Origin: Nitrospirota bacterium
Lineage (GTDB): Bacteria; Nitrospirota_A; Leptospirillia; Leptospirillales; Leptospirillaceae
Length of the DNA: 25,485 nt
NCBI GenBank assembly: GCA_021838585.1
Contig: JAKCDE010000015.1
Coordinates: forward strand, 1-25,485
Direction: 5' to 3'
The notes under the pieces are model-generated. The model had not been told where the DNA came from, made no database searches, and was given only the letters and a program-made list of their open reading frames with translations. Made by a program: the position numbers and the translations under genes. Below are positions 1-8,440 of the stretch, piece after piece (positions within the stretch are counted from its first letter, which is position 1; each line of letters opens with the position of its first letter).

Positions 1-387
1 CGAAGCGTTCGGAGCGATCCTGTGGGGAGGAGCCTTCACCGGAAAAGCGCTTTCGGGGCCGCTCATTGTCCGATTCACGGGAGGGTCTCTGGGAGGGTGC
101 GGGTCTCCGGTCGCTGCGCGGGGCCCCCTCATCCCGGAAGGTTCGGGGGGACCGGGAGGGACGTTCGAAGCGTTCGGAGCGATCCTGTGGGGAGGAGCCT
201 TCACCGGAAAAGCGCTTTCGGGGCCGCTCATTGTCCGATTCACGGGAGGGTCTCTGGGAGGGTGCGGGTCTCCGGTCGCTGCGCGGGGCCCCTTCATCCC
301 GGAAGGTTCGGGGGGGCCGGGAGGGACGTTCGAAGCGTTCGGAACGCTCGAAGGAGGAATCCTCTCCAGAAAAATGTCTTCGGGGGA
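1..387 (-). repeat. 165-bp in-frame tandem repeat inside the pseudouridine synthase gene
   Basis: Positions 1-165 and 166-330 are copies of one 165-bp unit. Aligned by eye they differ at only two bases, one synonymous (GAG/GAA) and one changing Pro to Ser. A third, diverged part-copy starts at 331 (cgaagcgttcgga...) and fades by about 387. The period is 55 codons, so the coding frame is kept. On the minus strand each unit encodes RSERFERPSR, then PRTFRDEGAPRSDRRPAPSQ, then RPSRESDNERPRKRFSGEG. The first copy begins exactly at the window edge, so more copies may lie to the left. Confidence 0.95.
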
Positions 388-1297
388 TTGTATTTTCGAA
401 CGACTCGGTTGATCTGACATGATTTTTTCGACTGCGGGCAGGAGAAGAGTCGGACGGACGATGGCGGGAATCGAGGGTTCGGGGAAGATGAGTGGGTGTT
501 TCACCTGCCAGAAGAGTTCGTATTTCCGAGGCTGTCACGGTTCGATACTCTCCCGGTTCCAGTCCCGCCAGAGTTAATGGGCCAAAGGCTGTTCGAACCA
601 GCTTCAGGACAAAATAGTTGAGGGTTTCGAAAAGGCGGCGGACTTCCCTGTTGCGACCCTCCGTCAGTGTGATCCGGTACCAGGCATTGGAGTCGGTGTC
701 CCTTTCCCGAACAAACTCAAGAGGAACGACCGCTCTTCCGTCAAGGCGAATGTCGCCACGCGCGATCCGTTCTATGTGAGCGGGAGAGACTCCCCCTTGG
801 ATTTTTACCAGATAGGTTCGGGGAATGGCGTATCTTGGATGAAGAATCCGCTGGGAGAGGTCCCCGTTATTGGTCAGAAGCAGGGCTCCCTCGGTCTGAA
901 AGTCGAGTCGGCCAACATGCAGCAGGGGCTCGATATTGGGGAAAAACTCCCGGAGCGTCGGTCGGCCTTCCGGATCGTGCAGGGTGGAGACGACCCCCCG
1001 AGGTTTGTAGAAGAGGAAAAGAAAGGGTTCGGACTCCCTTCGAAGCGGCTTTCCTTCAACCAGAACGGTGTCGGTCTCAGGGTTGACCCGGGTTCCCGGT
1101 TCGGTCACGATCTGTCCGTTTACACTTACGAGTCCCGATGCGACCAGCTGTTCGGCCTTTCTTCGGGATGCCACTCCCCTGTGGGCGAGAAGTTTGTGAA
1201 GACGAACCGAATCGGTTTCAGGCGCGTTCTTTTCAGAGGACGACGGGGATGATTCCTCTTCGGGTTCAGAAGAGGAGGAAGGGCTGTCAGAATTCAT
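1..1297 (-). CDS. rluB: RsuA/RluB-family rRNA pseudouridine synthase with repeat-bearing C-terminal tail (partial, runs off left edge)
   Basis: This enzyme isomerises a specific uridine in rRNA, most likely 23S. I translated the minus strand from ATG 1297 to the window edge: 432 open codons and no stop. Residues 1-30 are acidic and Ser-rich. An S4 RNA-binding domain follows at about 31-75 (VRLHKLLAHRGVASRRKAEQ). The catalytic domain spans about 90-260, with the signature GRLDFQTEGALLLTN and catalytic Asp at residue 132, plus EGRNREVRRLF. From about 270 the protein becomes a low-complexity Arg/Ser/Pro/Glu tail, and from about 310 it is made of 55-residue tandem repeats still open at position 1. 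E. coli RluB also has a basic disordered tail, but I know of no such long exact repeats. The start lies 8 bp after the guaA stop, with an AAAGGA-like SD, so it is probably the last gene of guaB-guaA. RluB rather than RsuA/RluE/RluF is an inference. Confidence 0.9.
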   Translation of the reverse strand, partial: MNSDSPSSSSEPEEESSPSSSEKNAPETDSVRLHKLLAHRGVASRRKAEQLVASGLVSVNGQIVTEPGTRVNPETDTVLVEGKPLRRESEPFLFLFYKPRGVVSTLHDPEGRPTLREFFPNIEPLLHVGRLDFQTEGALLLTNNGDLSQRILHPRYAIPRTYLVKIQGGVSPAHIERIARGDIRLDGRAVVPLEFVRERDTDSNAWYRITLTEGRNREVRRLFETLNYFVLKLVRTAFGPLTLAGLEPGEYRTVTASEIRTLLAGETPTHLPRTLDSRHRPSDSSPARSRKNHVRSTESFENTIPRRHFSGEDSSFERSERFERPSRPPRTFRDEGAPRSDRRPAPSQRPSRESDNERPRKRFSGEGSSPQDRSERFERPSRSPRTFRDEGAPRSDRRPAPSQRPSRESDNERPRKRFSGEGSSPQDRSERF

Positions 1298-1305
1298 GGT
1301 GTCCT

Positions 1306-2847
1306 TTATTCCCACTCGATGGTGGCGGGGGGTTTGGGGGAAATATCAAAAACAACGCGGTTGACACCCTCCACCGAGGCGATAATGCGGTGGGAGATGC
1401 GGCCCAGCAGTTCGGGGGTCAGATAGTGGACATCGGCGGTCATTCCGTCGACCGAGCGGACCGATCTGATGGCCACGACATGTTCGTAGGTGCGGGCATC
1501 CCCCATGACACCGACTGATTTGACGGGAAGAAGGACGGCAAAATACTGCCAGAGTTCCGAAGAGAAGGGAGATTTTTCCACCTCGTCCCGCACGACGGCA
1601 TCGGCCTCCCTGAGAATCGAAAGCCTTTCCGGTGTGATCGACCCTAGAATCCGGATCGCCAGCCCCGGCCCCGGAAAGGGCTGGCGATTGACGAAGCGGT
1701 CGGGAAGTCCAAGCTCGCGCCCCAGCCGCCGGACTTCATCCTTGAAAAGCTCTCGAAGGGGTTCCACCAGCTTGAAGGGCATTCGGGAAGGGAGCCCTCC
1801 CACGTTATGATGGGACTTGATGACCGTCGAGGGGCCTCCAAAAGTCGAAACGCTTTCGATGACGTCGGGATAAAGGGTTCCCTGAGCCAGATACCGAACG
1901 GTTCCTCTTTTCCGGGTCTCCTTGCTGAAGACGTCGATGAAGGTCTTTCCGATGATCTTCCTTTTCTTTTCCGGATCGGAGACCCCTTTGAGACGGGTGA
2001 GAAAAATGGCCTTGGCATCCACAACCTCAAGGGGGATGCCCAGAGTGGTCAGGTCGGCCTGAAGACCCTCGAGTTCTCCCTTCCGCAAAAGCCCATTGTC
2101 AACGAAAATGGCATGGAACCGCTCTCCCAGGGCGCGGTAACACAGCAGGGCGGTGACGGTTGAGTCGATCCCTCCTGAAAGGGCGCACACAAGATGGTCT
2201 TCCTTGACGGTGGCCCGGATCTCCTCCACGTGACGGTCGAGGTACCCCCGGATTGTCCAGTTGGGTGTGATGCGGCAGATGTCCTTGAGAAAATGGCTTA
2301 AAAAGTCTACCCCTGAGACGGTCTGGGTCACCTCGGGATGAAACTGGACCCCGTAGATCTTCCTTTCGGGATCTTCCATCGCTGCGATGGGGGTTGTCTC
2401 GGTGCTTCCGGTGACATGAAAGCCTTTCGGAAGATCCTGAATCCAGTCTCCATGGCTCATGAGAACGGGTGAGGCAGGGCGAAAAGAGTCCCAGAGGGAC
2501 GAGGCCTTCTGGGAAGGAGAAAAGAGGTGGACTCCGTATTCCCGGACTTTGGCCCGTTCGACCCGTCCGCCGGCGACATGGGCAATGATCTGCATGCCGT
2601 AGCAGATGCCGAGAACGGGAATGCCCAGTTCGAGGAGTGACGGGTCAAGTGTCGGCGCCCCTTTTTCGTAAACGGAGGAGGGCCCACCCGACAGGATGAG
2701 GGCACGAGGGTTTCGATTCCGGACTTCGGATGCCGGGAGTGTGGCGGGAAGAATTTCCGAATAGATCTCCATCTCCCGAATTCGACGGGCGATATTCTGT
2801 GTCAGCTGGGATCCGAAATCGAGGATCAGGACGGGTGAAATAGTCAA
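1306..2847 (-). CDS. guaA: GMP synthase (glutamine-hydrolysing)
   Basis: GuaA converts XMP to GMP using ATP and ammonia from glutamine, the last step of guanine nucleotide synthesis in the cytoplasm. The 513-residue length is normal. A class I glutamine amidotransferase domain fills residues 1-190: GICYGMQ gives nucleophile Cys82 and QFHPEV gives His170/Glu172. The ATP-pyrophosphatase domain follows, with the P-loop SGGIDST at 224-230. The C-terminal dimerisation domain carries NVGGLPSRMPFKLVEPLREL and RQPFPGPGLAIRILG and ends in the canonical IEWE. The start is TTG (2847-2845), chosen because ILDFGSQ must sit at the extreme N-terminus and no ATG is near. It lies 38 bp downstream of guaB and is surely in the same transcript. 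Confidence 0.97.
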   Translation of the reverse strand: MTISPVLILDFGSQLTQNIARRIREMEIYSEILPATLPASEVRNRNPRALILSGGPSSVYEKGAPTLDPSLLELGIPVLGICYGMQIIAHVAGGRVERAKVREYGVHLFSPSQKASSLWDSFRPASPVLMSHGDWIQDLPKGFHVTGSTETTPIAAMEDPERKIYGVQFHPEVTQTVSGVDFLSHFLKDICRITPNWTIRGYLDRHVEEIRATVKEDHLVCALSGGIDSTVTALLCYRALGERFHAIFVDNGLLRKGELEGLQADLTTLGIPLEVVDAKAIFLTRLKGVSDPEKKRKIIGKTFIDVFSKETRKRGTVRYLAQGTLYPDVIESVSTFGGPSTVIKSHHNVGGLPSRMPFKLVEPLRELFKDEVRRLGRELGLPDRFVNRQPFPGPGLAIRILGSITPERLSILREADAVVRDEVEKSPFSSELWQYFAVLLPVKSVGVMGDARTYEHVVAIRSVRSVDGMTADVHYLTPELLGRISHRIIASVEGVNRVVFDISPKPPATIEWE

Positions 2848-2885
2848 GTCAGAGGTTCTTTCTCAAGAGGGTCGGAAAAAGCGGG

Positions 2886-4370
<1,485 letters not shown>

Positions 4371-4389
4371 TCAAACTGTTTATCTTCCT

Positions 4390-4419
4390 ATTTTACATTA
4401 CCGGAATAATGGGGGTCAA
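4390..4419 (-). promoter_or_regulatory. sigma-70-type promoter of guaB-guaA
   Basis: On the minus strand a -35 hexamer TTGACC (4419-4414) is followed after 18 bp by a -10 hexamer TAAAAT (4395-4390). Transcription would start near 4383, giving a leader of about 28 nt before the guaB ATG. The intergenic stretch 4356-4475 is more A+T-rich than its flanks. I see no riboswitch-sized leader. Confidence 0.6.
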
Positions 4420-4475
4420 TTTTGATTCCCGGATGATCCTTCAGGACGACAATGACCGTTCCCCTCTCAAAAGGT

Positions 4476-5354
4476 TCAGATCATCCTTCTGCGCAAAAGA
4501 TCGACGAACTGTTGCGCCGTTCGTCCGGATCGTGATCCCCTGTCTCTCGAAAAACGTTGGGCCTGGGTCAGGATCAGAAGAACCGGATCTTCCGGAATGG
4601 CTGGAACCTCTTGGGTTGCCTTTTGCCAGTCTGTCCAGAGGGAAAGCCAGTTGTCGGGAACGAAGGAAAGGAGTTTTGTCGAGGTGGCCTTTGAGAGAAT
4701 GAGACGGAAATAGGTTTCCTGATCGGGTTCATCGAAGAAGAGTGTCAGGCCAAAACGATCATAGAGCGCCAGTGCGTCGTCCCTGGTCTCCTGGGGATGC
4801 AGGGCATCCGAGAGGCCTTGCCGGGATTCCGAGACCAGGTGGCGGATATTGGACGTGACGATCAGTGCCACATTGACGGGAGATGCCATGATCCCTCCGT
4901 CCAGAATGGCCTTCATCTGCCGAAAGGAGTCGTCTTCCTCCCCAAAGGCCAGGTCGTCCAGGAGAACGATAAAAAGTTGTGGAAAGGTAGAAAGGAGATC
5001 GATCAGGGGAGCGAGATAATCGATCCCGGGCTTGTCGACCTGGAGGAGGCGAAGAGGTTCCGATTCCTTCTTCCTGATATTCCATTCATTCCAAAGAGCG
5101 GCCACAGTGGACGTTTTCCCTGTCCCCCGATGGCCGTAGAGAAGAGTCGGAAGGGGAGGAAGATCATGGGAAAAGCCGTCAAGATTTCTGCGGAGAGAAT
5201 CAATGGCGGGTTCGCGTCCGAGAAGATCCTCCGGAAGAAGTTTTCGTGGATGATGGATCGGGAAAAGAAAGGGGGTTCGTCCGGGGGGAGCTGCGAAGCG
5301 AAATGCCTCATTGTGGCCGGACAGCACCTCGCCCCAGGAATTGCCATCAAACAT
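4476..5354 (-). CDS. DUF815-family AAA+ ATPase
   Basis: A cytoplasmic P-loop ATPase of the DUF815 family (COG2607); the cellular role of the family is not established. From the chosen start it is 292 residues, typical for the family. It shows LLGREPAIDSLRRNL (about 44-58), Walker A GHRGTGKT (74-81), Walker B FIVLLDDLAF (about 128-137), a sensor-like VTSNIRHLV, then LHPQETRDDALALYDRFGL and the C-terminal SRDRGSRSGRTAQQF, all hallmarks of DUF815. The frame is open to 5576, but the extra N-terminus would lie wholly inside the upstream gene. ATG 5354 overlaps that gene's TGA by 8 bp, which suggests translational coupling to the LON-domain protein. There is no protease or other effector domain. 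It is clearly intact. Confidence 0.85.
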   Translation of the reverse strand: MFDGNSWGEVLSGHNEAFRFAAPPGRTPFLFPIHHPRKLLPEDLLGREPAIDSLRRNLDGFSHDLPPLPTLLYGHRGTGKTSTVAALWNEWNIRKKESEPLRLLQVDKPGIDYLAPLIDLLSTFPQLFIVLLDDLAFGEEDDSFRQMKAILDGGIMASPVNVALIVTSNIRHLVSESRQGLSDALHPQETRDDALALYDRFGLTLFFDEPDQETYFRLILSKATSTKLLSFVPDNWLSLWTDWQKATQEVPAIPEDPVLLILTQAQRFSRDRGSRSGRTAQQFVDLLRRRMI

Positions 5355-6009
5355 CGAAAAAGAAATCGCTCGCCCCGTTTTTTTCCTTTTCGGGGGCCAC
5401 ATCCGTTTCGAATGAGATTTTTTTGAACAGGAGCAAATCATAGAGTCGCCCCGCCTGGGTTCGGATATCGGGAGCCTCCAGAAGGAATTGGCGTTCGGTT
5501 GCGGTAAATGGAAGGAATGCCGACCAGTGATGAAGAAGCGAGATAGGCTCCCGAGCGGACTCCTGAATCCAGGCAAGCTCGGAAGTCAGATCCCACTGGA
5601 CCAGGACCTCGTTGACCACCGAGCGGATCCTGTCAAGGTCGGACTGGGCCAGCGGCCATCGGTTCTCGGGGCGCAGGACCGAGACGAGGGCCGTTCTCCA
5701 GGATGGGTGGTCCAGTTCTTCTTCGATGTCGAAGGTCGAGATTCCGAGCAGGGTGATATAGTAACGGCCATCAGGCAGTCTGTTGCTTTGCACGATCTTT
5801 CCGAGGGTTCCCCTGCGTTCGACGGGTGGGGATTGCTCGTACTGGTCTTCCCAGCCATCTTTCAGCAGGGTCATTCCAACAAGATGTTCCCCTTCCAGGG
5901 AGGCTTCGATCATCTTCCGGTATCTTGGTTCGAAAATATGGAGAGGACGAAGGGTCTTCGGAAAAAGGACCACATTGGGAAGCGGAAAGAGCGGGATCTC
6001 GATGGGCAT
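5347..6009 (-). CDS. LON substrate-binding-domain protein (stand-alone Lon N-domain)
   Basis: A 220-residue cytoplasmic protein consisting of a Lon N-terminal domain (PF02190 type) without the ATPase or protease parts. The start IEIPLFPLPNVVLFPKTLRP and the following LHIFEPRYRKMIEASLEG are characteristic. GTLGKIVQSNRLPDGRYYI continues the domain, and a helical segment follows from about residue 120. The tail after about residue 205 is charged and ends in an odd Phe-rich DFFFDV. Such proteins are widespread but their function is unproven; substrate or partner recognition is the usual guess. ATG 6009 has a GGGGGT stretch 8 nt upstream as a weak SD. Its 3' end overlaps the DUF815 ATPase gene, so the two are probably made together. 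The full-length lon of this genome is at 13787-16276. Confidence 0.85.
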   Translation of the reverse strand: MPIEIPLFPLPNVVLFPKTLRPLHIFEPRYRKMIEASLEGEHLVGMTLLKDGWEDQYEQSPPVERRGTLGKIVQSNRLPDGRYYITLLGISTFDIEEELDHPSWRTALVSVLRPENRWPLAQSDLDRIRSVVNEVLVQWDLTSELAWIQESAREPISLLHHWSAFLPFTATERQFLLEAPDIRTQAGRLYDLLLFKKISFETDVAPEKEKNGASDFFFDV

Positions 6010-6111
6010 GGTGAAGGACCCCCGATTTAATAAATACGGTTTCGGCCGAGTGCGGTCTTATAGGATGATATCACGAATGACCGCTTCCGGATAGGATCCC
6101 GGGGTCTTGAT

Positions 6112-6495
6112 TCAATCCTCTTCGTAGAGAGTATACCCGGAAGAGTCTTTCCGGATCACCCCTTTGGCATCGGGAAAGGCGGCCCCGAAAAGGGCCAGCC
6201 TCCCGAACCATACTGTCGTATCGGACGAATAGGAAAAGATCTTGAGCGAGCCGGGAATCCTTCGCTCCAGGGCGCCAAGAGCCTCGTTGTAGGTCGGGAA
6301 TGTCCCGATTTTCAGGAGATGCGTGCTTCCGACCAGCTTCTTTTGAAACTCTTTCGATTTAAGTTCGTGGGAGCCATAAATTCCTGCGGCAGACAGCAGG
6401 ATAACGGCGAGGGTGACCATCGCCACGAACTGTTTTGTGAAGCTTTGAAAGGCTGCGGACCAGCTGGAGTTGTCACTTCTGGAGAAAAAGCCCAC
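6112..6495 (-). CDS. small membrane-anchored protein of unknown function
   Basis: I do not recognise this 127-residue protein. It has a short polar N-terminus, one hydrophobic segment at about residues 22-42 (FVAMVTLAVILLSAAGIYGS), and a soluble C-terminal part of about 80 residues with HLLKIGTFPTYNEALGALER. That motif faintly resembles the opening of a SPOR-like repeat, but the second half does not follow the pattern, so I do not call it. The predicted topology is a single-pass inner-membrane protein with the C-terminus outside. The start is GTG 6495 with AAGGAT 8 nt upstream. The LON-domain gene follows in the same direction after 102 bp, so they may or may not share a transcript. Codon use is like the neighbours. 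Confidence 0.65.
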   Translation of the reverse strand: MGFFSRSDNSSWSAAFQSFTKQFVAMVTLAVILLSAAGIYGSHELKSKEFQKKLVGSTHLLKIGTFPTYNEALGALERRIPGSLKIFSYSSDTTVWFGRLALFGAAFPDAKGVIRKDSSGYTLYEED

Positions 6496-6667
6496 CGGGA
6501 TTATCCTTGGTCAGGGTTTGTATCGGGGCAGGTCCTCATGATGAAAGGGGTGCCTCGTCTATGTTTTCGAATTTGCCGACTGGAGTCAAGCCTCGTGTTC
6601 TGATAAGGTCTTCGTGAGATTCGGCGGAGTGGAGGAAGGGAGGAATCTCGCATCTCAAGGAGGGATC

Positions 6668-7183
6668 TTGGAAGCGGAAGCCCCGGATGGAAGCACAGAA
6701 CCTCGGTCCTGGCAAATCGTGGAGGCGGGGTTGGACGATGTCGGAATCATGGCCGATTTCTGGGTCCGGCTGATGGAGGAGGAGGCGCCTCCCTTTTTCT
6801 CCGCCGGGGCCACCGGACGCCGGAGGGCGGCGACGGCTTTCGGGCGGATGATGACCCAGCCGGATTCCTACAGGGGTTTCCTCGCTCTCGACGGGCCGGT
6901 CCGTGTTCCTTCCGGCTTCATCCTTGGGTCGGTCTATGACAGGCTCTACGGAGAGCCCCGCAGGTCTGGAAATATCCTTCATTGGTACGTTCTTCCTGAA
7001 AGAAGGGCCCGTGGGGTCGGGGAGGCTCTTATGCAAAGCCTCATGGGGTGGTTCGAAAAGGAGCAGGTTGAAGTTCTCGAGGTCATGGCCCGGAAGGAGG
7101 AGGGACGCACCCGGGCCTGGAGAGCGCGAGGCTTCGAGGGCGTCCTCGATCTTTTCATGCGGAAGCCTCCCTGGAATTCCTGA
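6668..7183 (+). CDS. GNAT-family N-acetyltransferase
   Basis: A cytoplasmic acetyl-CoA-dependent acyltransferase of the GNAT fold; the substrate is unknown. After a divergent N-terminal half (IVEAGLDDVGIMADFWVRLM), the acetyl-CoA-binding motif appears as ILHWYVLPERRARGVGEALM, matching the V-x-P-x-x-R-x-x-G-x-G/A pattern. It is followed by VLEVMARKEEGRTRAWRARG, the usual W-x-x-x-G-F/Y end of the fold. I chose TTG 6668 because AAGGAGGG lies just upstream with good spacing. The frame stays open to a GTG at 6614, which has a weaker SD, so a protein 18 residues longer is possible. With the TTG start it is 171 residues. The gene converges on prfB, with stop codons only 2 bp apart. Rim-type protein acetylation is possible but nothing specific supports it. 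Confidence 0.75.
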   Translation: MEAEAPDGSTEPRSWQIVEAGLDDVGIMADFWVRLMEEEAPPFFSAGATGRRRAATAFGRMMTQPDSYRGFLALDGPVRVPSGFILGSVYDRLYGEPRRSGNILHWYVLPERRARGVGEALMQSLMGWFEKEQVEVLEVMARKEEGRTRAWRARGFEGVLDLFMRKPPWNS

Positions 7184-7185
7184 CC

Positions 7186-8341
7186 CTACACTTCGGGGAG
7201 GTCCTCCTCCCGTCCCGTAAACAGCTTTCCTTCCCATCGGGCGAGAAGGTAACCGCGGATAAAGAGATCGAGTTTTCCGTCCAGGACTTCGTCGACCCGG
7301 GAGGTTTCGATGCCGGTCCGGTGGTCCTTGACGATCTGGTAGGGCTGGAGCACGTAGGAGCGGATCTGGCTCCCCCAGGCGTTTTCCTTTTTGTTCCCGG
7401 CCCCCGAAATCTGGTCGAGCGCTTCCTTCTTCTTCTGTCTCTCGAGTTCGAAGAGGCGTGCACGCAGAACTTTGAAGGCCATTTCGCGGTTCTGGATCTG
7501 GGAGCGTTCGTTCTGACTTGAGATGACGATTCCCGTGGGCATGTGGGTCAGCCGAACGGCTGAGGAGGTTTTGTTGACGTGCTGTCCTCCGGCAGAGGAT
7601 GCCCGGAAGGTATCGATCCGGATATCTTCGTCCCTGATCTCGACGGTGACGTCCCCTTCGATCTCCGGGTAGACGAAGACAGAGGCGAAAGAGGTGTGAC
7701 GACGCTTTGCCGCATCGAAGGGAGAAATCCGGACGAGTCGGTGAACCCCGCTCTCGGCCTGGAGAAATCCAAAGGCGTTTTCTCCCCTCACCCTGACCGT
7801 GGCGCTCTTGACCCCCGCCTCGTCCCCGGGAAGGAGGTCGATGACCACCGCCTCGAGCCCCCGGCTTTCGCTCCACCGAAGATACATCCGGAGAAGCATC
7901 TGTGCCCAGTCCTGTGACTCGGTTCCTCCCGCTCCGGGATGGATCTCGATAATGGCAGGGCTGTCGGCATACTCGTCTGAAAGGATTTCCTCAAGCTCAA
8001 GCTGATCGATCTTCTGAATGAAAACGGGAAGGGTCTGGGAGGCCTCGGCGAGAAAATCCGGATCGCTTCCCATTTCGAGAAGGGATCCGATCTCTTCTTC
8101 CTGTTTTCGGAGGTCCGAAACAAGGTCCCGTCTTTTTTCGATCCGGCGCTTTTCCCGCAGAAGACGCGTCGCCCTTTCGGCGTTTTTCCAGAACTCGGGG
8201 TCGGCCGTCTGGGCTTCGAGCTGTTCAAGTGTCAGGGTCAGGCGTTCCGGGTCAAAGGTGCCTCCGAAGCTGATCGAGGCGTTCCCGGTTTGATTGATAT
8301 TCCTCCCTCAATGCCTGAATGTCGATATGTCCCTGTGTCAC
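7186..8341 (-). CDS. prfB: peptide chain release factor 2, expressed by programmed +1 frameshift
   Basis: RF2 releases nascent peptides at UGA and UAA. The gene is in two frames. Frame 1 starts at GTG 8341 (AAAGGA SD) and encodes 29 residues ending ...QLRRHL, then an in-frame TGA at 8254-8252. Slippage on CTT-TGA-C moves ribosomes +1, and reading continues from GAC at 8253 (DPERLTLTLEQ) to TAG at 7186. The product is about 384 residues. Visible motifs are the stop-codon-recognising SPF (about 206-208) and the catalytic GGQ in SSAGGQHVNKTSS (about 251-253), almost the same numbers as in E. coli RF2. The C-terminus is some 18 residues longer than in E. coli. An in-frame ATG exists at 8368 but lacks an SD. 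The frameshift makes expression self-limiting by RF2 level. Confidence 0.95.
8252..8265 (-). promoter_or_regulatory. prfB: prfB +1 programmed frameshift site
   Basis: On the minus strand the site reads GGAGG (8265-8261), CAC, CTT (8257-8255), TGA (8254-8252), C. This matches the E. coli arrangement of an internal SD-like element 3 nt before the CTT slippery codon, then UGA and C. Low RF2 slows termination at this UGA and raises the shift frequency. Confidence 0.95.
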
Positions 8342-8440
8342 TGCAAGTCCTTTCAGAAATAAAGTCATAGATTGCCGGATTTCGATCCTACCAGAGGTCC
8401 CGTGATCTCTCAAGGCGGGAGGAGCGCAAATCCGATTGGG

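Noticed and set aside
1..387. Tandem repeats considered as a CRISPR array or intergenic satellite
   Set aside because: The unit is 165 bp with no unique spacers and stays in frame with an upstream coding domain.
22..422. Plus-strand ORFs over the 165-bp repeat
   Set aside because: They are the complement of the repeat-coding tail of the pseudouridine synthase, whose minus-strand frame is open for over 430 codons with clear family motifs.
5355..5576. N-terminal extension of the DUF815 ATPase
   Set aside because: It lies wholly inside the LON-domain gene, is not family-like, and an overlapping ATG at 5354 is available.
6536..7876. Minus-strand ORF of 446 codons
   Set aside because: It is an out-of-frame shadow crossing both prfB and the GNAT gene, Arg/Pro/Gly-rich with no domain.
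7186..8341. prfB as a frameshifted pseudogene
   Set aside because: The frame change falls exactly on the canonical CTT-TGA-C recoding site with its SD-like element, and the rest of the gene is intact.
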